From Sulfuritalea sp. (lineage in GTDB: Bacteria; Pseudomonadota; Gammaproteobacteria; Burkholderiales; Rhodocyclaceae), in contig JADJVS010000015.1 of assembly GCA_016710465.1 (NCBI GenBank), forward strand, positions 1 to 64,000: DNA of 64,000 nt, written 5' to 3'. Positions 21,118 to 29,273 of this stretch are shown piece by piece. The notes beneath the pieces are model-generated. The model did no database searches, was not told the DNA's origin, and was given only the letters and a program-made list of their open reading frames with translations. Numbering within the stretch: the stretch's first letter is position 1; every line of letters starts with the position of its first letter. Made by a program: the position numbers and the translations under genes.

Positions 21118-22146
21118 ATGATGATCGACACTCAGGCGGAGGAACTGGAGGAACTGGAGCAGATTGCCGCGACGGATCGGTCGCGGATCGAGATGCGGAC
21201 GCTGTGCCGTATCCCCTGTGCCGGCAAGAGCCTGCCGTTACGGGCCTTCTTCCTCGGCAGCGCGGACCCGGCCGCGCCGGCCATCGGTTATTTCGGCGGT
21301 GTACACGGCCTGGAGCGGATTGGCGCCGACGTGGTGATCGCCTACCTGCGCAGCATTGTCCAGCGCCTGCGTTGGGATACGACCTTGCATGCGCAGTTGG
21401 AAAAATTGCGCATGGTGTTCGTGCCGGTGGTCAATCCGGGCGGGATGTTGCTGCGCACCCGTGCCAATCCGAATGGCGTCGACCTGATGCGCAACGCGCC
21501 GCTGGATGCGATCGAAAAGCCGCCGACCCTGATCGGCGGCCACCGGATCAGTCCGCGCCTGCCCTGGTACCGCGGGCCGGCGAACCAGGCCATGGAAGTG
21601 GAAAGCCGCGCCTTGTGCGACCTGGTCAGTGAATCCCTCCTCGGACATGCCTTCAGCATTGCCGTCGATTGCCACTCCGGCTTCGGTCTGAGCGATCGCA
21701 TCTGGTTTCCCTATGCCCACTCCCGCGCTCCCATGCCGCATCTTCCGGAAATGCATGCCTTGATGGAGATCCTCGATCAGACGCACAGCCACCATCGCTA
21801 TCTGTTCGAGCCGCAGAGCCGGCAATACCTGGCCCATGGCGACCTGTGGGACCACCTCTATCTGCGTTCCCTGGAGCGGGGTGCCGGCCCCTTCCTGCCC
21901 CTGACGCTGGAGATGGGTTCCTGGCTTTGGGTCAAGAAGAATCCACGCCAGTTGTTTTCGCGTCATGGCATCTTCAATCCGCTGATCGAGCATCGACGCC
22001 AGCGGGTGTTGCGCCGCCACCTTGGCTGGCTCGATTTCATGGCGCGGGCCGCCAGCGGCTACTCGCTTTGGTTGCCGGATGGCGAGGCGCGCCTGCACCA
22101 CCAGGCAAGCGCGATGCGGCGCTGGTACGCGGGTGACGGCAAATGA
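21118..22146 (+). CDS. M14-family (succinylglutamate desuccinylase/aspartoacylase-like) hydrolase
   Basis: A 342-residue zinc hydrolase of the M14 clan. The zinc ligands are visible as HGLE in GYFGGVHGLERIGADVV and the His in AVDCHSGFGLSDR; the catalytic Glu is in PLTLEMGSWLW. FVPVVNPGGMLLRTRANPNGVDLMRN is the substrate-binding stretch of the family. There is no signal peptide, so it acts in the cytoplasm; the natural substrate (an amide or peptide) cannot be told. Two in-frame ATGs open the gene (21118 and 21121). It overlaps the next gene by 4 bases, so the two are translationally coupled. It is divergent from the phoX operon. Confidence 0.82.
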   Translation: MMIDTQAEELEELEQIAATDRSRIEMRTLCRIPCAGKSLPLRAFFLGSADPAAPAIGYFGGVHGLERIGADVVIAYLRSIVQRLRWDTTLHAQLEKLRMVFVPVVNPGGMLLRTRANPNGVDLMRNAPLDAIEKPPTLIGGHRISPRLPWYRGPANQAMEVESRALCDLVSESLLGHAFSIAVDCHSGFGLSDRIWFPYAHSRAPMPHLPEMHALMEILDQTHSHHRYLFEPQSRQYLAHGDLWDHLYLRSLERGAGPFLPLTLEMGSWLWVKKNPRQLFSRHGIFNPLIEHRRQRVLRRHLGWLDFMARAASGYSLWLPDGEARLHHQASAMRRWYAGDGK

Positions 22147-22901
22147 GTGAATCGCGGCCGGATTGGGTGCTGCTGCGCGGCCTGACCCGCGAGGCGCGCC
22201 ACTGGGGCGGCTTCCCGGAGCGGCTCGGGGCCGCGCTCGGAGTGGAGGTCCATTGCCTGGACCTGCCCGGCAATGGCCGCCTCAACCAACTGCATAGTCC
22301 GATTTCGGTCGAACGGATGGCGGATTGGTGTCACGAGGAGATCGTCCGCGCCGGAGTCCGGCGCCCATGCGCGGTGCTGGCGATGTCCCTCGGCGCCATG
22401 GTGACGGTGGCCTGGGCGCGGCGATATCCGGGGGATGTCGAGCGCGCGGTGCTGATCAATACCAGCCTGCGCCCTTTCAGTGCGTTTCACCAGCGCCTGC
22501 GGCCGAGGAACTATTGCCGAATGGCGCGCATGCTGGCCTTGCCCGCAAGCGCCCGGCGCATCGAGGAGGCGGTGTTCCGCATGACCACGCGCCGCGCCGC
22601 CGAATCGGTGATCGCGGAATGGGTTGCCTGGCGCGTCGCGAATCCGGTTTCGCGGCGCAACGCATGGGCACAACTGATTGCAGCGGCGGCCTATCGGGCG
22701 CCAATGAATCGCCCCGTGGAGCACATGCTGCTGCTGGCATCGGCGCGGGACGAGCTGGTCGAGCCTGAGTGCTCACGCCGGCTTGCCGGGCAGTGGAGGG
22801 TGCCGCTGCAACTTCATCCCGATGCCGGTCACGACTTGCCGCTCGACGACGCGGACTGGGTATTGGCGGAGATCCGGGACTGGCTGGCCGTCGCGCCGTG
22901 A
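22143..22901 (+). CDS. Alpha/beta-fold hydrolase
   Basis: A 252-residue hydrolase of the lipase/esterase type. VLLRGLTREARHWGGFPERL gives the oxyanion region, CAVLAMSLGAMVTVAWA the nucleophile elbow (Ser in A-M-S-L-G), and DAGHDLPLDD the catalytic His; an acid in LLASARDELVEP completes the triad. No signal peptide. It overlaps the M14 gene by 4 bases (ATGA). The pair may act in succession on one substrate, but nothing in the sequence names it. A triple PhoB-like array starts 10 bases after its stop and belongs to the next gene. Confidence 0.8.
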   Translation: MSESRPDWVLLRGLTREARHWGGFPERLGAALGVEVHCLDLPGNGRLNQLHSPISVERMADWCHEEIVRAGVRRPCAVLAMSLGAMVTVAWARRYPGDVERAVLINTSLRPFSAFHQRLRPRNYCRMARMLALPASARRIEEAVFRMTTRRAAESVIAEWVAWRVANPVSRRNAWAQLIAAAAYRAPMNRPVEHMLLLASARDELVEPECSRRLAGQWRVPLQLHPDAGHDLPLDDADWVLAEIRDWLAVAP

Positions 22902-22910
22902 TTCCGCGTC

Positions 22911-22955
22911 GCGTAACGCGGATGAAACCCGGACGTAACAATCGAGCCAGAGAAT
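22911..22955 (+). promoter_or_regulatory. Triple PhoB-box-like promoter for the small lipoprotein
   Basis: Three 7-base half-sites at strict 11-base spacing: GCGTAAC (22911-22917), ATGAAAC (22922-22928) and ACGTAAC (22933-22939). GAGAAT (22950-22955), 4 of 6 to the -10 consensus, follows exactly 10 bases later. One of the clearest arrays in the window. Confidence 0.7.
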
Positions 22956-22985
22956 ATCCCGGTTCAATCACCCGGAGAATGTGCC

Positions 22986-23228
22986 ATGCGTACCCTGATC
23001 GTATCGTCCCTTGTTGTCCTGTTGTCCGCCTGCGCCAGCCAGGCTCCCGCCCCGGCTGAAAAGGCCGCCGCATCGCCGTCGCCGGCGAAGGCCAGTCCCC
23101 AATGCTATTCGGGTGATCACGGTCGTTTCTTCAACGTCAACGAGAAGACGGCCATTGCCGGCGTGAATGTCGTTTGCAAGGCGACCTCCGATGGCAAGGC
23201 CGCGCAGTGGATGGGCGAAAAGCACTAG
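22986..23228 (+). CDS. Small exported lipoprotein, unknown function
   Basis: An 80-residue lipoprotein precursor. The signal peptide is MRTLIVSSLVVLLSAC with lipobox LLSAC, so about 65 residues would be exposed in the periplasm or at the outer membrane. An Ala/Pro/Lys linker (residues 17-38) precedes a compact end with two Cys (QCYSGDHGRFFNVNEKTAIAG and VVCKATSDG) that could form a disulphide. The strong upstream PhoB-like array suggests a phosphate-starvation protein. It ends 9 bases from the stop of the convergent hybrid kinase. I do not recognise the family. Confidence 0.8.
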   Translation: MRTLIVSSLVVLLSACASQAPAPAEKAAASPSPAKASPQCYSGDHGRFFNVNEKTAIAGVNVVCKATSDGKAAQWMGEKH

Positions 23229-23237
23229 GACTGGGAC

Positions 23238-25025
23238 TCAGGCCGTGAGGGCGGCGGGAACTTCCTGCCGCCCCAGCCGCTTCAGCAGTATCCCGAACAG
23301 CGCATCCGGCGAGAACGGCTTCATCAGGAAATCGTCCATTCCCGCCTGAAAACATTTGGCCCGGTCCTCGGCAAACACGTTTGCCGTCATGGCAATGATT
23401 GCCGTGTTTCCGTGCCTGGGGATCAAGCGGATGCGCCGGGTGGCCTCAAGGCCATCAAGCTCGGGCATTCGCATGTCCATGAATATCGCCGCATAGCGGG
23501 ATTTCAGCGCCTTGGCGACGGCCTCGGCACCATTTTCGGCGGTGTCGACGATGAGTCCGACCGTCTCCAACTGGCTACGCGCCACCATGCGATTGATCGG
23601 CTCGTCGTCGGCAACCAGGACACGCCTGCCTTGATGCAGGCGCCTCAGCTCGCCTTCGGCATTGCCGGCGTGGGACGACCGTGACCCGCGCTCGGCGGAC
23701 AGGGCTTTGCGCCTCAGGCGGACGGTCAACCAGAAGGTGCTGCCGACGCCGAGCTCGCTGATCACGCCGGCTTCACCGCCCATGAGTTCGGCGAGTCGCC
23801 GTGAAATCACCAGGCCCAGCCCGGTTCCGCCGTACTTGCGGGTAGTCGAGTTGTCCGCCTGCTCGAAGGCGTTGAACAGGCGGGGAATGGTGTCGGGCGA
23901 CATGCCAATCCCGGTGTCCTGAACCTCGATCCGGAGCAGCACGCTGTCGTCGCACTGCTCCACGCCGAATGCACGCAGAATTACCGCGCCTTCATCGGTG
24001 AACTTGATCGCGTTGCTGGCGAAATTGAGCACGGCTTGCTGCAGGCGGGTCGCGTCGCCTTCCAGGCAGGGCGGCAAGGGCGCCACATCCACGACAAGAT
24101 CGAGATTCTTCCCGAGCGCCTGTTCGGCAAGCATGGATCGGACGTTGTCCAGCACGGCCTGCACGCTGAGCGGGGTCTCCTCGACGACGATTTTCCTTGC
24201 CTCGATCTTCGAAATGTCGAGGATGTTGTTGATGACGCCAAGCAGGTGCATGCCCGATTTTTCTATCGTGTCCAGACGCTCCGCCTGCTTCAGGGACACG
24301 CCGCCGCGCCTCAGCAGGTGCGCCATGCCGAGGATGCCGTTCATAGGCGTGCGGATTTCGTGACTCATGTTGGCAAGGAAGGCGCTTTTCGCGATGTTGG
24401 CCGCGTTTGCGGCATCCCTTGCCTCGGTCAGCGCGCGGGTCCGGACGCGCACCATCTCTTCGAGCCTGTCGCGGCTCATGGCGATTCGCTGGGAGTGCAG
24501 ACGGTGCGCTTCGGCCATGACCCGAAGGACGTCCTGCGTGCGTCCGATGCCGCGGTACCTGTTCCCGGAGACTATGACGAATCCGTCCCGGGAGCCTTTC
24601 GTGTCTGACGCGCTCAGAAGGTCGGATACATCAGCCAGCGACGCCCGGATATCAACGATCACCGGGGACGGATCCATGAAGCTGACGCAGCTTTTGTGCG
24701 AGTAGACTTCCTTGTGGAAGGGCTTCGCCAGCGCGCTCATGAAACGCGATTGGTTGATCAGGCCGATGGGACGCCCGTTCCTGGTATCGATCACCGGCAG
24801 GTTGCTCTGCTCGGGCTCGGCGAGGAAGCGCTTCATGATGTCCATCGTCCGGGCGCGGACATCGACGGCCAGGCATTCGTTGAGTACGTCCGCCGCCACC
24901 GGGGTGGCGATGTCATGGTCATCCGCCGCCGCCGGGTCGTCCGGCGGCGCTTGTTCGATGGAGTCGGGTGGGTGGATCATCTCGGTAGTGTCGGGAAATG
25001 GTAACCGCTGCGTCGCCGTGGCCAT
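23238..25025 (-). CDS. Hybrid histidine kinase with CBS-like sensor module
   Basis: A 595-residue soluble sensor kinase. Residues 45-170 form the CBS-like pair also found in the EAL/GGDEF protein (RPIGLINQSRFMSALAKPFH, GNRYRGIGRTQDVLRVM). A short coiled coil leads to the dimerisation domain with NMSHEIRTPMNGILGM (His near 221), then the ATPase domain (NFASNAIKF, DTGIGM, GGTGLGLVIS) and a receiver domain (VADDEPINRM, Asp near 515 in FMDMRMPELDG, Lys in FLMKPFS). No membrane helix, so the signal is cytoplasmic. No output regulator lies next to it. Start ATG 25025 is not backed by a good ribosome site; ATG at codon 16 is an alternative. Confidence 0.9.
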   Translation of the reverse strand: MATATQRLPFPDTTEMIHPPDSIEQAPPDDPAAADDHDIATPVAADVLNECLAVDVRARTMDIMKRFLAEPEQSNLPVIDTRNGRPIGLINQSRFMSALAKPFHKEVYSHKSCVSFMDPSPVIVDIRASLADVSDLLSASDTKGSRDGFVIVSGNRYRGIGRTQDVLRVMAEAHRLHSQRIAMSRDRLEEMVRVRTRALTEARDAANAANIAKSAFLANMSHEIRTPMNGILGMAHLLRRGGVSLKQAERLDTIEKSGMHLLGVINNILDISKIEARKIVVEETPLSVQAVLDNVRSMLAEQALGKNLDLVVDVAPLPPCLEGDATRLQQAVLNFASNAIKFTDEGAVILRAFGVEQCDDSVLLRIEVQDTGIGMSPDTIPRLFNAFEQADNSTTRKYGGTGLGLVISRRLAELMGGEAGVISELGVGSTFWLTVRLRRKALSAERGSRSSHAGNAEGELRRLHQGRRVLVADDEPINRMVARSQLETVGLIVDTAENGAEAVAKALKSRYAAIFMDMRMPELDGLEATRRIRLIPRHGNTAIIAMTANVFAEDRAKCFQAGMDDFLMKPFSPDALFGILLKRLGRQEVPAALTA

Positions 25026-25211
25026 GCGGAGACAGGGAGGGCCGGACTCCCTGCGGTGGCTGACATGGCGGACCGGTTGGGGATGGGGGGATGCTAAGGC
25101 GGCAATGTTGCATCAGCGTGTCCGCCGGATTGCAAATCGCGAGGCGAATCGCCGTCCACTGATGTCAGGCTGTGGCAGTCGATCGGTGCGCGTGCCACTC
25201 GGCAATGCCAG

Positions 25212-25238
25212 AAAAAAAGGCCACTCCGAAGAGTGGCC
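25212..25238 (-). terminator. Rho-independent terminator of the porin gene
   Basis: On the minus strand GGCCACTC (25231-25238) and GAGTGGCC (25219-25226) form a perfect 8-base stem with a TTCG tetraloop, followed by seven T. It lies 45 bases after the porin stop. Textbook terminator. Confidence 0.9.
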
Positions 25239-25283
25239 CAGTCTATGCAAAGCACCGGCGCAAGGCCGGTTTGGTGCGGGGAA

Positions 25284-25680
25284 TCAGAAGCTGTGGCGCA
25301 GGCCGACCGCGGTGCGGTTGAACTTGCCGCCGGTGGAACCGGTGGTGGCCGACTTGTCGTTGTCGCCCCCTTCCCAGCGGGCATAGGCGACGGTGCGCTT
25401 GCTGAGCGAGTAGTCGAGGCCGAGCGAGTTCAGGGAACGGTCCTGGTCGGCGACCAGCTTGTCGTCGGAGCGCAACACGTTGGCCATCACGGCAATGGTC
25501 GAGGTCGCCTGCCACTTCAGGGCCACGTTCCAGGAACGGGCGTCCACCGAGGACGTGGCGCCGCCGGCAGCGGCGCCATTGACACCGGTGGCCTTCGACG
25601 AAGTCCAGCCGCCATACAGCGTGACGTCGCCGAACTTGTAGTTTGCGGCAAGCAGGTTGTGGGTGGCCACGCCCTTGTTA
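25284..25680 (-). pseudogene. Porin, 3' part cut off by an IS element
   Basis: The C-terminal half of a trimeric general porin of the betaproteobacterial type. From the junction it reads NKGVATHNLLAANYKFGDVT and ends RTAVGLRHSF, with the terminal Phe that marks outer-membrane barrels. Beta-strand patterns such as RSWNVALKWQATSTIAVMAN are plain. Joining it to the 5' part at 26782 and removing the element plus one TA restores the frame exactly (NVAGL then NKGVATHN), so the gene was intact before insertion and has not decayed much since. A good terminator follows it. Confidence 0.9.
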
Positions 25681-25708
25681 CTCATTAGTCGAAAAATAAG
25701 TCGACAAA
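25681..25708 (+). repeat. Left terminal inverted repeat of the IS
   Basis: Starts CTCATTAGTCG immediately after the TA. About 19 of 28 positions match the right end read inwards, including CTCA, AGTCG and CGACA blocks. Confidence 0.75.
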
Positions 25709-25745
25709 TATGGAACTCTCGGCGCCCATGACAGTCTCATGTTGC

Positions 25746-26780
25746 ATGAAAAGAGACGGACGAACATTGGATCGCAAGACGCTGGAGGAAATTCGGCTCA
25801 TGGCGATCGAGCGGGTGCGCGAAGGCGAGCCGGCGGCGAAGGTGATTGAGGCATATGGCTTCAATCGCACGACGATCTACAAGTGGTTGAAGGCGGCGTT
25901 GCAGCCAGGGCTTGGTATTCGGGCACTGCGCTCGACGAAGGCGACTGGACGGCCGCGCACCCTGACGCCGAGACAGGAAAGTCAGGTTTTCAGATGGATC
26001 AACGGGAGAGACCCTCGCCAGTACGGCTTGGACTTTGGCCTGTGGACGCGTGCGGTCGTTGTCGAGTTGATTGAAGAGAAGTTCGGCGTGAAGCTGGGAC
26101 TGACCGCCGTTGGCGAGATGCTGGCCAGATTGGGCCTCACGCCGCAGAAGCCGTTGCAGCGAGCCTATCAACGGGATCCCGATGCCATTGAGAAGTGGCA
26201 GCGCGAAACCTTTCCGGCCATTGCCAAGCAGGCAAAGGCGGATGGCGCTGAAATCTTCTTCTGGGATGAATCCGGATTCCGCGCCGATACGGTGCATGGC
26301 AAGACCTGGGGCGTCCGCGGACAGACGCCGGTCGTGCAGCGCCCCGGACAGCGTCAAGCCATCAGCGCGGCATCGGCGGTGAACGCCAACGGTGCGTTCT
26401 GGTTCTGCACCTACGAAGGCGGTCTCAACGCGGAATTGTTCGTCGAACTGCTGCAACAGATGATGAAGTACCGCAGGAAGCCGATCCATCTCGTGCTCGA
26501 CAGCCTGCCTGCACACAAGACCGCGCTCGTAAAGAAGTACGTCACCTCCACCGAGGGCCGCCTGACCTTGCATTTCCTGCCTGGCTATGCGCCCGATTTG
26601 AATCCGGACGAACTGGTTTGGAGTCATGTCAAGCGCACCGGCACGGCAAGACGCCCCTTGCAGAAAGGGGAAAAACTGCGCGACAAAATCGAGGAGCAGC
26701 TTGCGGCGCTCCAGAAATTGCCCAGCCTCGTGCGTTCACTTTTCCAAGCTCCTTCTGTCGCCTATATTGGCGACTGCTGA
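25746..26780 (+). CDS. IS630-family transposase
   Basis: A DDE transposase of 344 residues from the ATG at 25746 (MKRDGRTLDRKTLEEIRLMA); the frame is open 12 codons further upstream, which is less likely to be translated. An N-terminal helix-turn-helix (KVIEAYGFNRTTIYKWLKAA) and a second winged-helix region bind the ends. Catalytic acids lie in IFFWDESGFRADTVHG, LVLDSLPAHKT and LNPDELVWSHVK. The frame is complete and ends at the element's right border, so the element may still be active. Confidence 0.92.
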   Translation: MKRDGRTLDRKTLEEIRLMAIERVREGEPAAKVIEAYGFNRTTIYKWLKAALQPGLGIRALRSTKATGRPRTLTPRQESQVFRWINGRDPRQYGLDFGLWTRAVVVELIEEKFGVKLGLTAVGEMLARLGLTPQKPLQRAYQRDPDAIEKWQRETFPAIAKQAKADGAEIFFWDESGFRADTVHGKTWGVRGQTPVVQRPGQRQAISAASAVNANGAFWFCTYEGGLNAELFVELLQQMMKYRRKPIHLVLDSLPAHKTALVKKYVTSTEGRLTLHFLPGYAPDLNPDELVWSHVKRTGTARRPLQKGEKLRDKIEEQLAALQKLPSLVRSLFQAPSVAYIGDC

Positions 26781-26781
26781 G
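26754..26781 (-). repeat. Right terminal inverted repeat of the IS
   Basis: Read inwards on the minus strand it starts CTCAGCAGTCGCC next to the TA duplication and mirrors the left end with about 9 mismatches over 28 bases. It overlaps the end of the transposase gene. Confidence 0.75.
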
Positions 26782-27502
26782 TAAGACCTGCGACGTTGGT
26801 CATGAAGTTGGAGTGCGCATAGGACACGTTCAGCGGGCCGTTGTTGTAGTTCAGGCCGAGCTGGGTCTGGCCGTCGGAATCCGCCGCAGCATTGCCCGCC
26901 GAGTTCGGCGAGCGATACAGCAAGCCACCGCTGACGCCGGACCAGCTTGGGCTGTCCCACTTGATCGAGTTGTTGACGCGAATGTCGCGCGCGCCGGCAA
27001 AGGTACCGGCGGTGGCGGCGGTAGCCACCGCGACGTTCGCCACGGCACCGGCGGACGAGGTGCCTACGCCGTTCAGGCGCCCAAAGGCGCTCGACCAGCC
27101 ACCGCCCATGGCGGTGCCGAAGGGCTGCGCGGTCGTCGCCGTGGTGTTGGCAAAGTTGTCCATGAAGCCCAGGGAAACCTTGCCGAAACCGCCGGAGAGC
27201 CACAGGTAGTTCTGGCTGTTCCACACGCCTGTGGCGCTTGAAGAGCCGGCGGTGGGGTCGGATTTCAGCAGCAGGCCCGCCTTCATGCCACCACCGAGAT
27301 CCTCGGTGACCAGGAAGGTGAAGTTTGACGTGGTCGAATTGCTGGACGATCCCCAGCGGTTCGTGCGCGTCTTGACGCCGGCGGTTTCCGTGCTGAACAT
27401 CTGCACCCCGGAGTCGAAGGCACCCTGGATGGTGACGTTGGTCTGGGCAAGGGCGGTGCCGGAAATGCCGGCGAGGGCGAATGCCAATAGCTTCTGTTTC
27501 AT
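26782..27502 (-). pseudogene. Phosphate-regulated porin, 5' part (insertionally inactivated)
   Basis: The N-terminal half of an outer-membrane porin. The signal peptide MKQKLLAFALAGISGTALAQ is typical; then TNVTIQGAFDSGVQMF and GGGMKAGLLLKSDPTAG show betaproteobacterial porin strands, and a long Ala/Thr/Val stretch (AVATAATAGTFAGARD) probably forms an external loop. The frame runs into the IS and stops after eight wrong codons at most. A triple PhoB-like promoter upstream implies it was a porin induced by phosphate shortage, by analogy with PhoE or OprP; anion preference cannot be read here. The 3' part resumes at 25680. Confidence 0.88.
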
Positions 27503-27594
27503 GATTTCTCCATTGGAAAATTACTTCAGGAACCGAGTCCGAGCCGCGGGAGGGCCACGCTTCGGCACATCCCTCGGTTGTCTGAACTGGGCGA

Positions 27595-27639
27595 ATTATT
27601 TCGACGCTCGGTTACTGCCGCGTTACAAAATTGCTACAC
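27595..27639 (-). promoter_or_regulatory. Triple PhoB-box-like promoter of the porin
   Basis: On the minus strand GTGTAGC (27633-27639), TTGTAAC (27622-27628) and CAGTAAC (27611-27617) are spaced by exactly 11 bases. AATAAT (27595-27600) follows after exactly 10 bases. The transcript would have a leader of about 90 bases before the porin start at 27502. The 181-base gap 27503-27683 holds nothing else I can name. Confidence 0.75.
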
Positions 27640-27683
27640 CGCGTGATGTGTGGTGAATCCGCGACAGTGTTGGCGATTCGTGA

Positions 27684-29198
27684 TTACGCGAGCTTGGGCA
27701 ATTTCAGGCCGCGCACGGTGTCCAATTGCTCGGGGATGGCGGCGAGCAGGGCGGCGTGCCGCTGTCCGTGCCAGCCGCCGATCAGCGTGACCGCCTCACG
27801 CAGATGTTGCTCGCGCCCGGCGCAGACCATCAGCAGGTTGCCGGCGCTGGCCAGGTCGTTCAGTTGGCCGAGCTCGTCCTGCAGCCCGGCGAGGCGTTTG
27901 ATTACGACATTGCCGGATTTGCCCGGGATCAGCGCGCCAAAGAACTCGATGGCGTAACGCAGCCGCTTGATGGCGATGCGCAATTCATGCAGGGTCGGCG
28001 GGTAGTCGACGCGAGCGCTTGCCGCCAGTTCGTGAATCCTTCGCAAGAGCTTTCGCAAGCGCCGATCGGCGAACGGGATCAGGAAGTTCGCCTCGTCGTC
28101 GGGCATGGGCGCTTCGACGAAGGGGGCCTGATGCAGGAGTCGCCCGGCGGTCAGCAGCAGGCGCCCGTATTCGGGTTGCCGGAGCATATGACGGATGGCA
28201 TTGCGCGCCGCGTACTGGCGGTTGGTGATGGCGCCGGCCAGATCGGTCAGGCGCGGATCGTCGGGAATCGCCCGCGAGACCGGGCTGACAATCTCGGCGA
28301 CCAGCACGTCTAGATCGCGCGCCTGGCCCAGTCCGCGCATCAGTTCGCGCAGCGGCGGCACCAGGGCATCCTCGATCCCCGGTGGCAATGCCGGACGAAA
28401 CATGCGCAATGCCGCGCGCAAGCGTCGCGTGGCGACGCGCATCTGGTGCACGTATTCCGGATCCTCGCCGACGATCGCGCCGGAGTGGTTCGACTGGAGG
28501 TGGGCAAGGCAATCGAGCGCGATCCGGCGAAAGCCGGCCAGCGGCGTTTCCACCGCACGGATATCGATCTCGCCGGCGCGCTCCGGTCTCGGCGGGGTAT
28601 TGCGGAACAAGCGATAGCCACGCTCCGCCTTGGACAGCAGCAGCGGTGGCAGGGCCTGGTTGCGGGCCAATTCAAGCGCCACGTCATAGACGGCGTCGAT
28701 GGACCCCGACAAGAGGTGCAATTCGATTTCGGACAAGGATTCGCGCCGTCCGTCCGAGGCGATCCAGCCGCGGTCCAGCTTGGCCAGAATGCGCACGCCG
28801 AGGGCCGGCTCCAGCAGCCAGGACGTGCGGCGAAAATTGGTTTCGAAGACGGAGGCGATGCGGCTGGCGATCTTTTCCTGTTGCAGCCAGTCGCGCAGTT
28901 CCGCGTCGTCAACGTGGGCGAAGTCGAAATGGTTCAGGTAGGGCGCCTGCCATTCCGGACGGATGGTCAAGCCGCCGCTGGAGTCATCCTGGCGCTTGAT
29001 CGTCTGGATCCACGAGCCTCCGACGCGGCGCAGGCGCAAAAGGATGCCCGCGCGACGCAATGCCAGGCGACCGGTGTCGTAGACGCCGATCAGACTCTGC
29101 TGCTCCCGCGTCCGCGCGTTCGCCAGCAAGGGACTTCGTTGCAGCGCTGCGTGCCGGTCTTCGGCCACGGCCAGTTTGAGGGCGACTTGTTGGGTCAT
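27684..29198 (-). CDS. CYTH-CHAD domain protein, probable polyphosphate-linked
   Basis: A 504-residue protein with an N-terminal CYTH (triphosphate tunnel) domain (about 1-195) and a C-terminal CHAD domain (about 220-490). CHAD is rich in basic residues and conserved His (EDPEYVHQMRVATRRLRAAL, LHELRIAIKRLRYAIEFF), and is known to bind polyphosphate. The CYTH entry motif ExExK is degraded here (QQVALKLAV), lacking both Glu, so triphosphatase activity is doubtful. It is the last gene of the lipid-remodelling operon, 58 bases after plcP, with a weak PhoB-like array of its own. A polyphosphate role fits a phosphate-starvation setting, but is inferred. Confidence 0.85.
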   Translation of the reverse strand: MTQQVALKLAVAEDRHAALQRSPLLANARTREQQSLIGVYDTGRLALRRAGILLRLRRVGGSWIQTIKRQDDSSGGLTIRPEWQAPYLNHFDFAHVDDAELRDWLQQEKIASRIASVFETNFRRTSWLLEPALGVRILAKLDRGWIASDGRRESLSEIELHLLSGSIDAVYDVALELARNQALPPLLLSKAERGYRLFRNTPPRPERAGEIDIRAVETPLAGFRRIALDCLAHLQSNHSGAIVGEDPEYVHQMRVATRRLRAALRMFRPALPPGIEDALVPPLRELMRGLGQARDLDVLVAEIVSPVSRAIPDDPRLTDLAGAITNRQYAARNAIRHMLRQPEYGRLLLTAGRLLHQAPFVEAPMPDDEANFLIPFADRRLRKLLRRIHELAASARVDYPPTLHELRIAIKRLRYAIEFFGALIPGKSGNVVIKRLAGLQDELGQLNDLASAGNLLMVCAGREQHLREAVTLIGGWHGQRHAALLAAIPEQLDTVRGLKLPKLA

Positions 29199-29228
29199 GA
29201 AGCCGGAACCCGAAGGAAATGATCGCCG

Positions 29229-29273
29229 AGTGTACTCGCCGAAGCTTGTCGGATTGTTACAGCCGTATTTCGC
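29229..29273 (-). promoter_or_regulatory. Weak PhoB-box-like array before the CYTH-CHAD gene
   Basis: Minus-strand half-sites GCGAAAT (29267-29273), CTGTAAC (29256-29262) and a poor CGACAAG (29245-29251) keep the 11-base period. TACACT (29229-29234), 4 of 6 to the -10 consensus, follows after 10 bases. Only the middle half-site is good. The TAA stop of plcP is inside CTGTAAC. Confidence 0.4.

Larger units (their letters stand above)
25681..26781 (+). mobile_element. IS630-family insertion sequence
   Basis: The element is 1101 bases long, flanked by TA on both sides (25679-25680 and 26782-26783), the target duplication expected for IS630 elements. The imperfect terminal repeats share CTCA, AGTCG and further bases. 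It carries a single transposase gene nearly as long as the element. It lies in the porin gene, with the transposase on the opposite strand to the porin. Confidence 0.93.
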
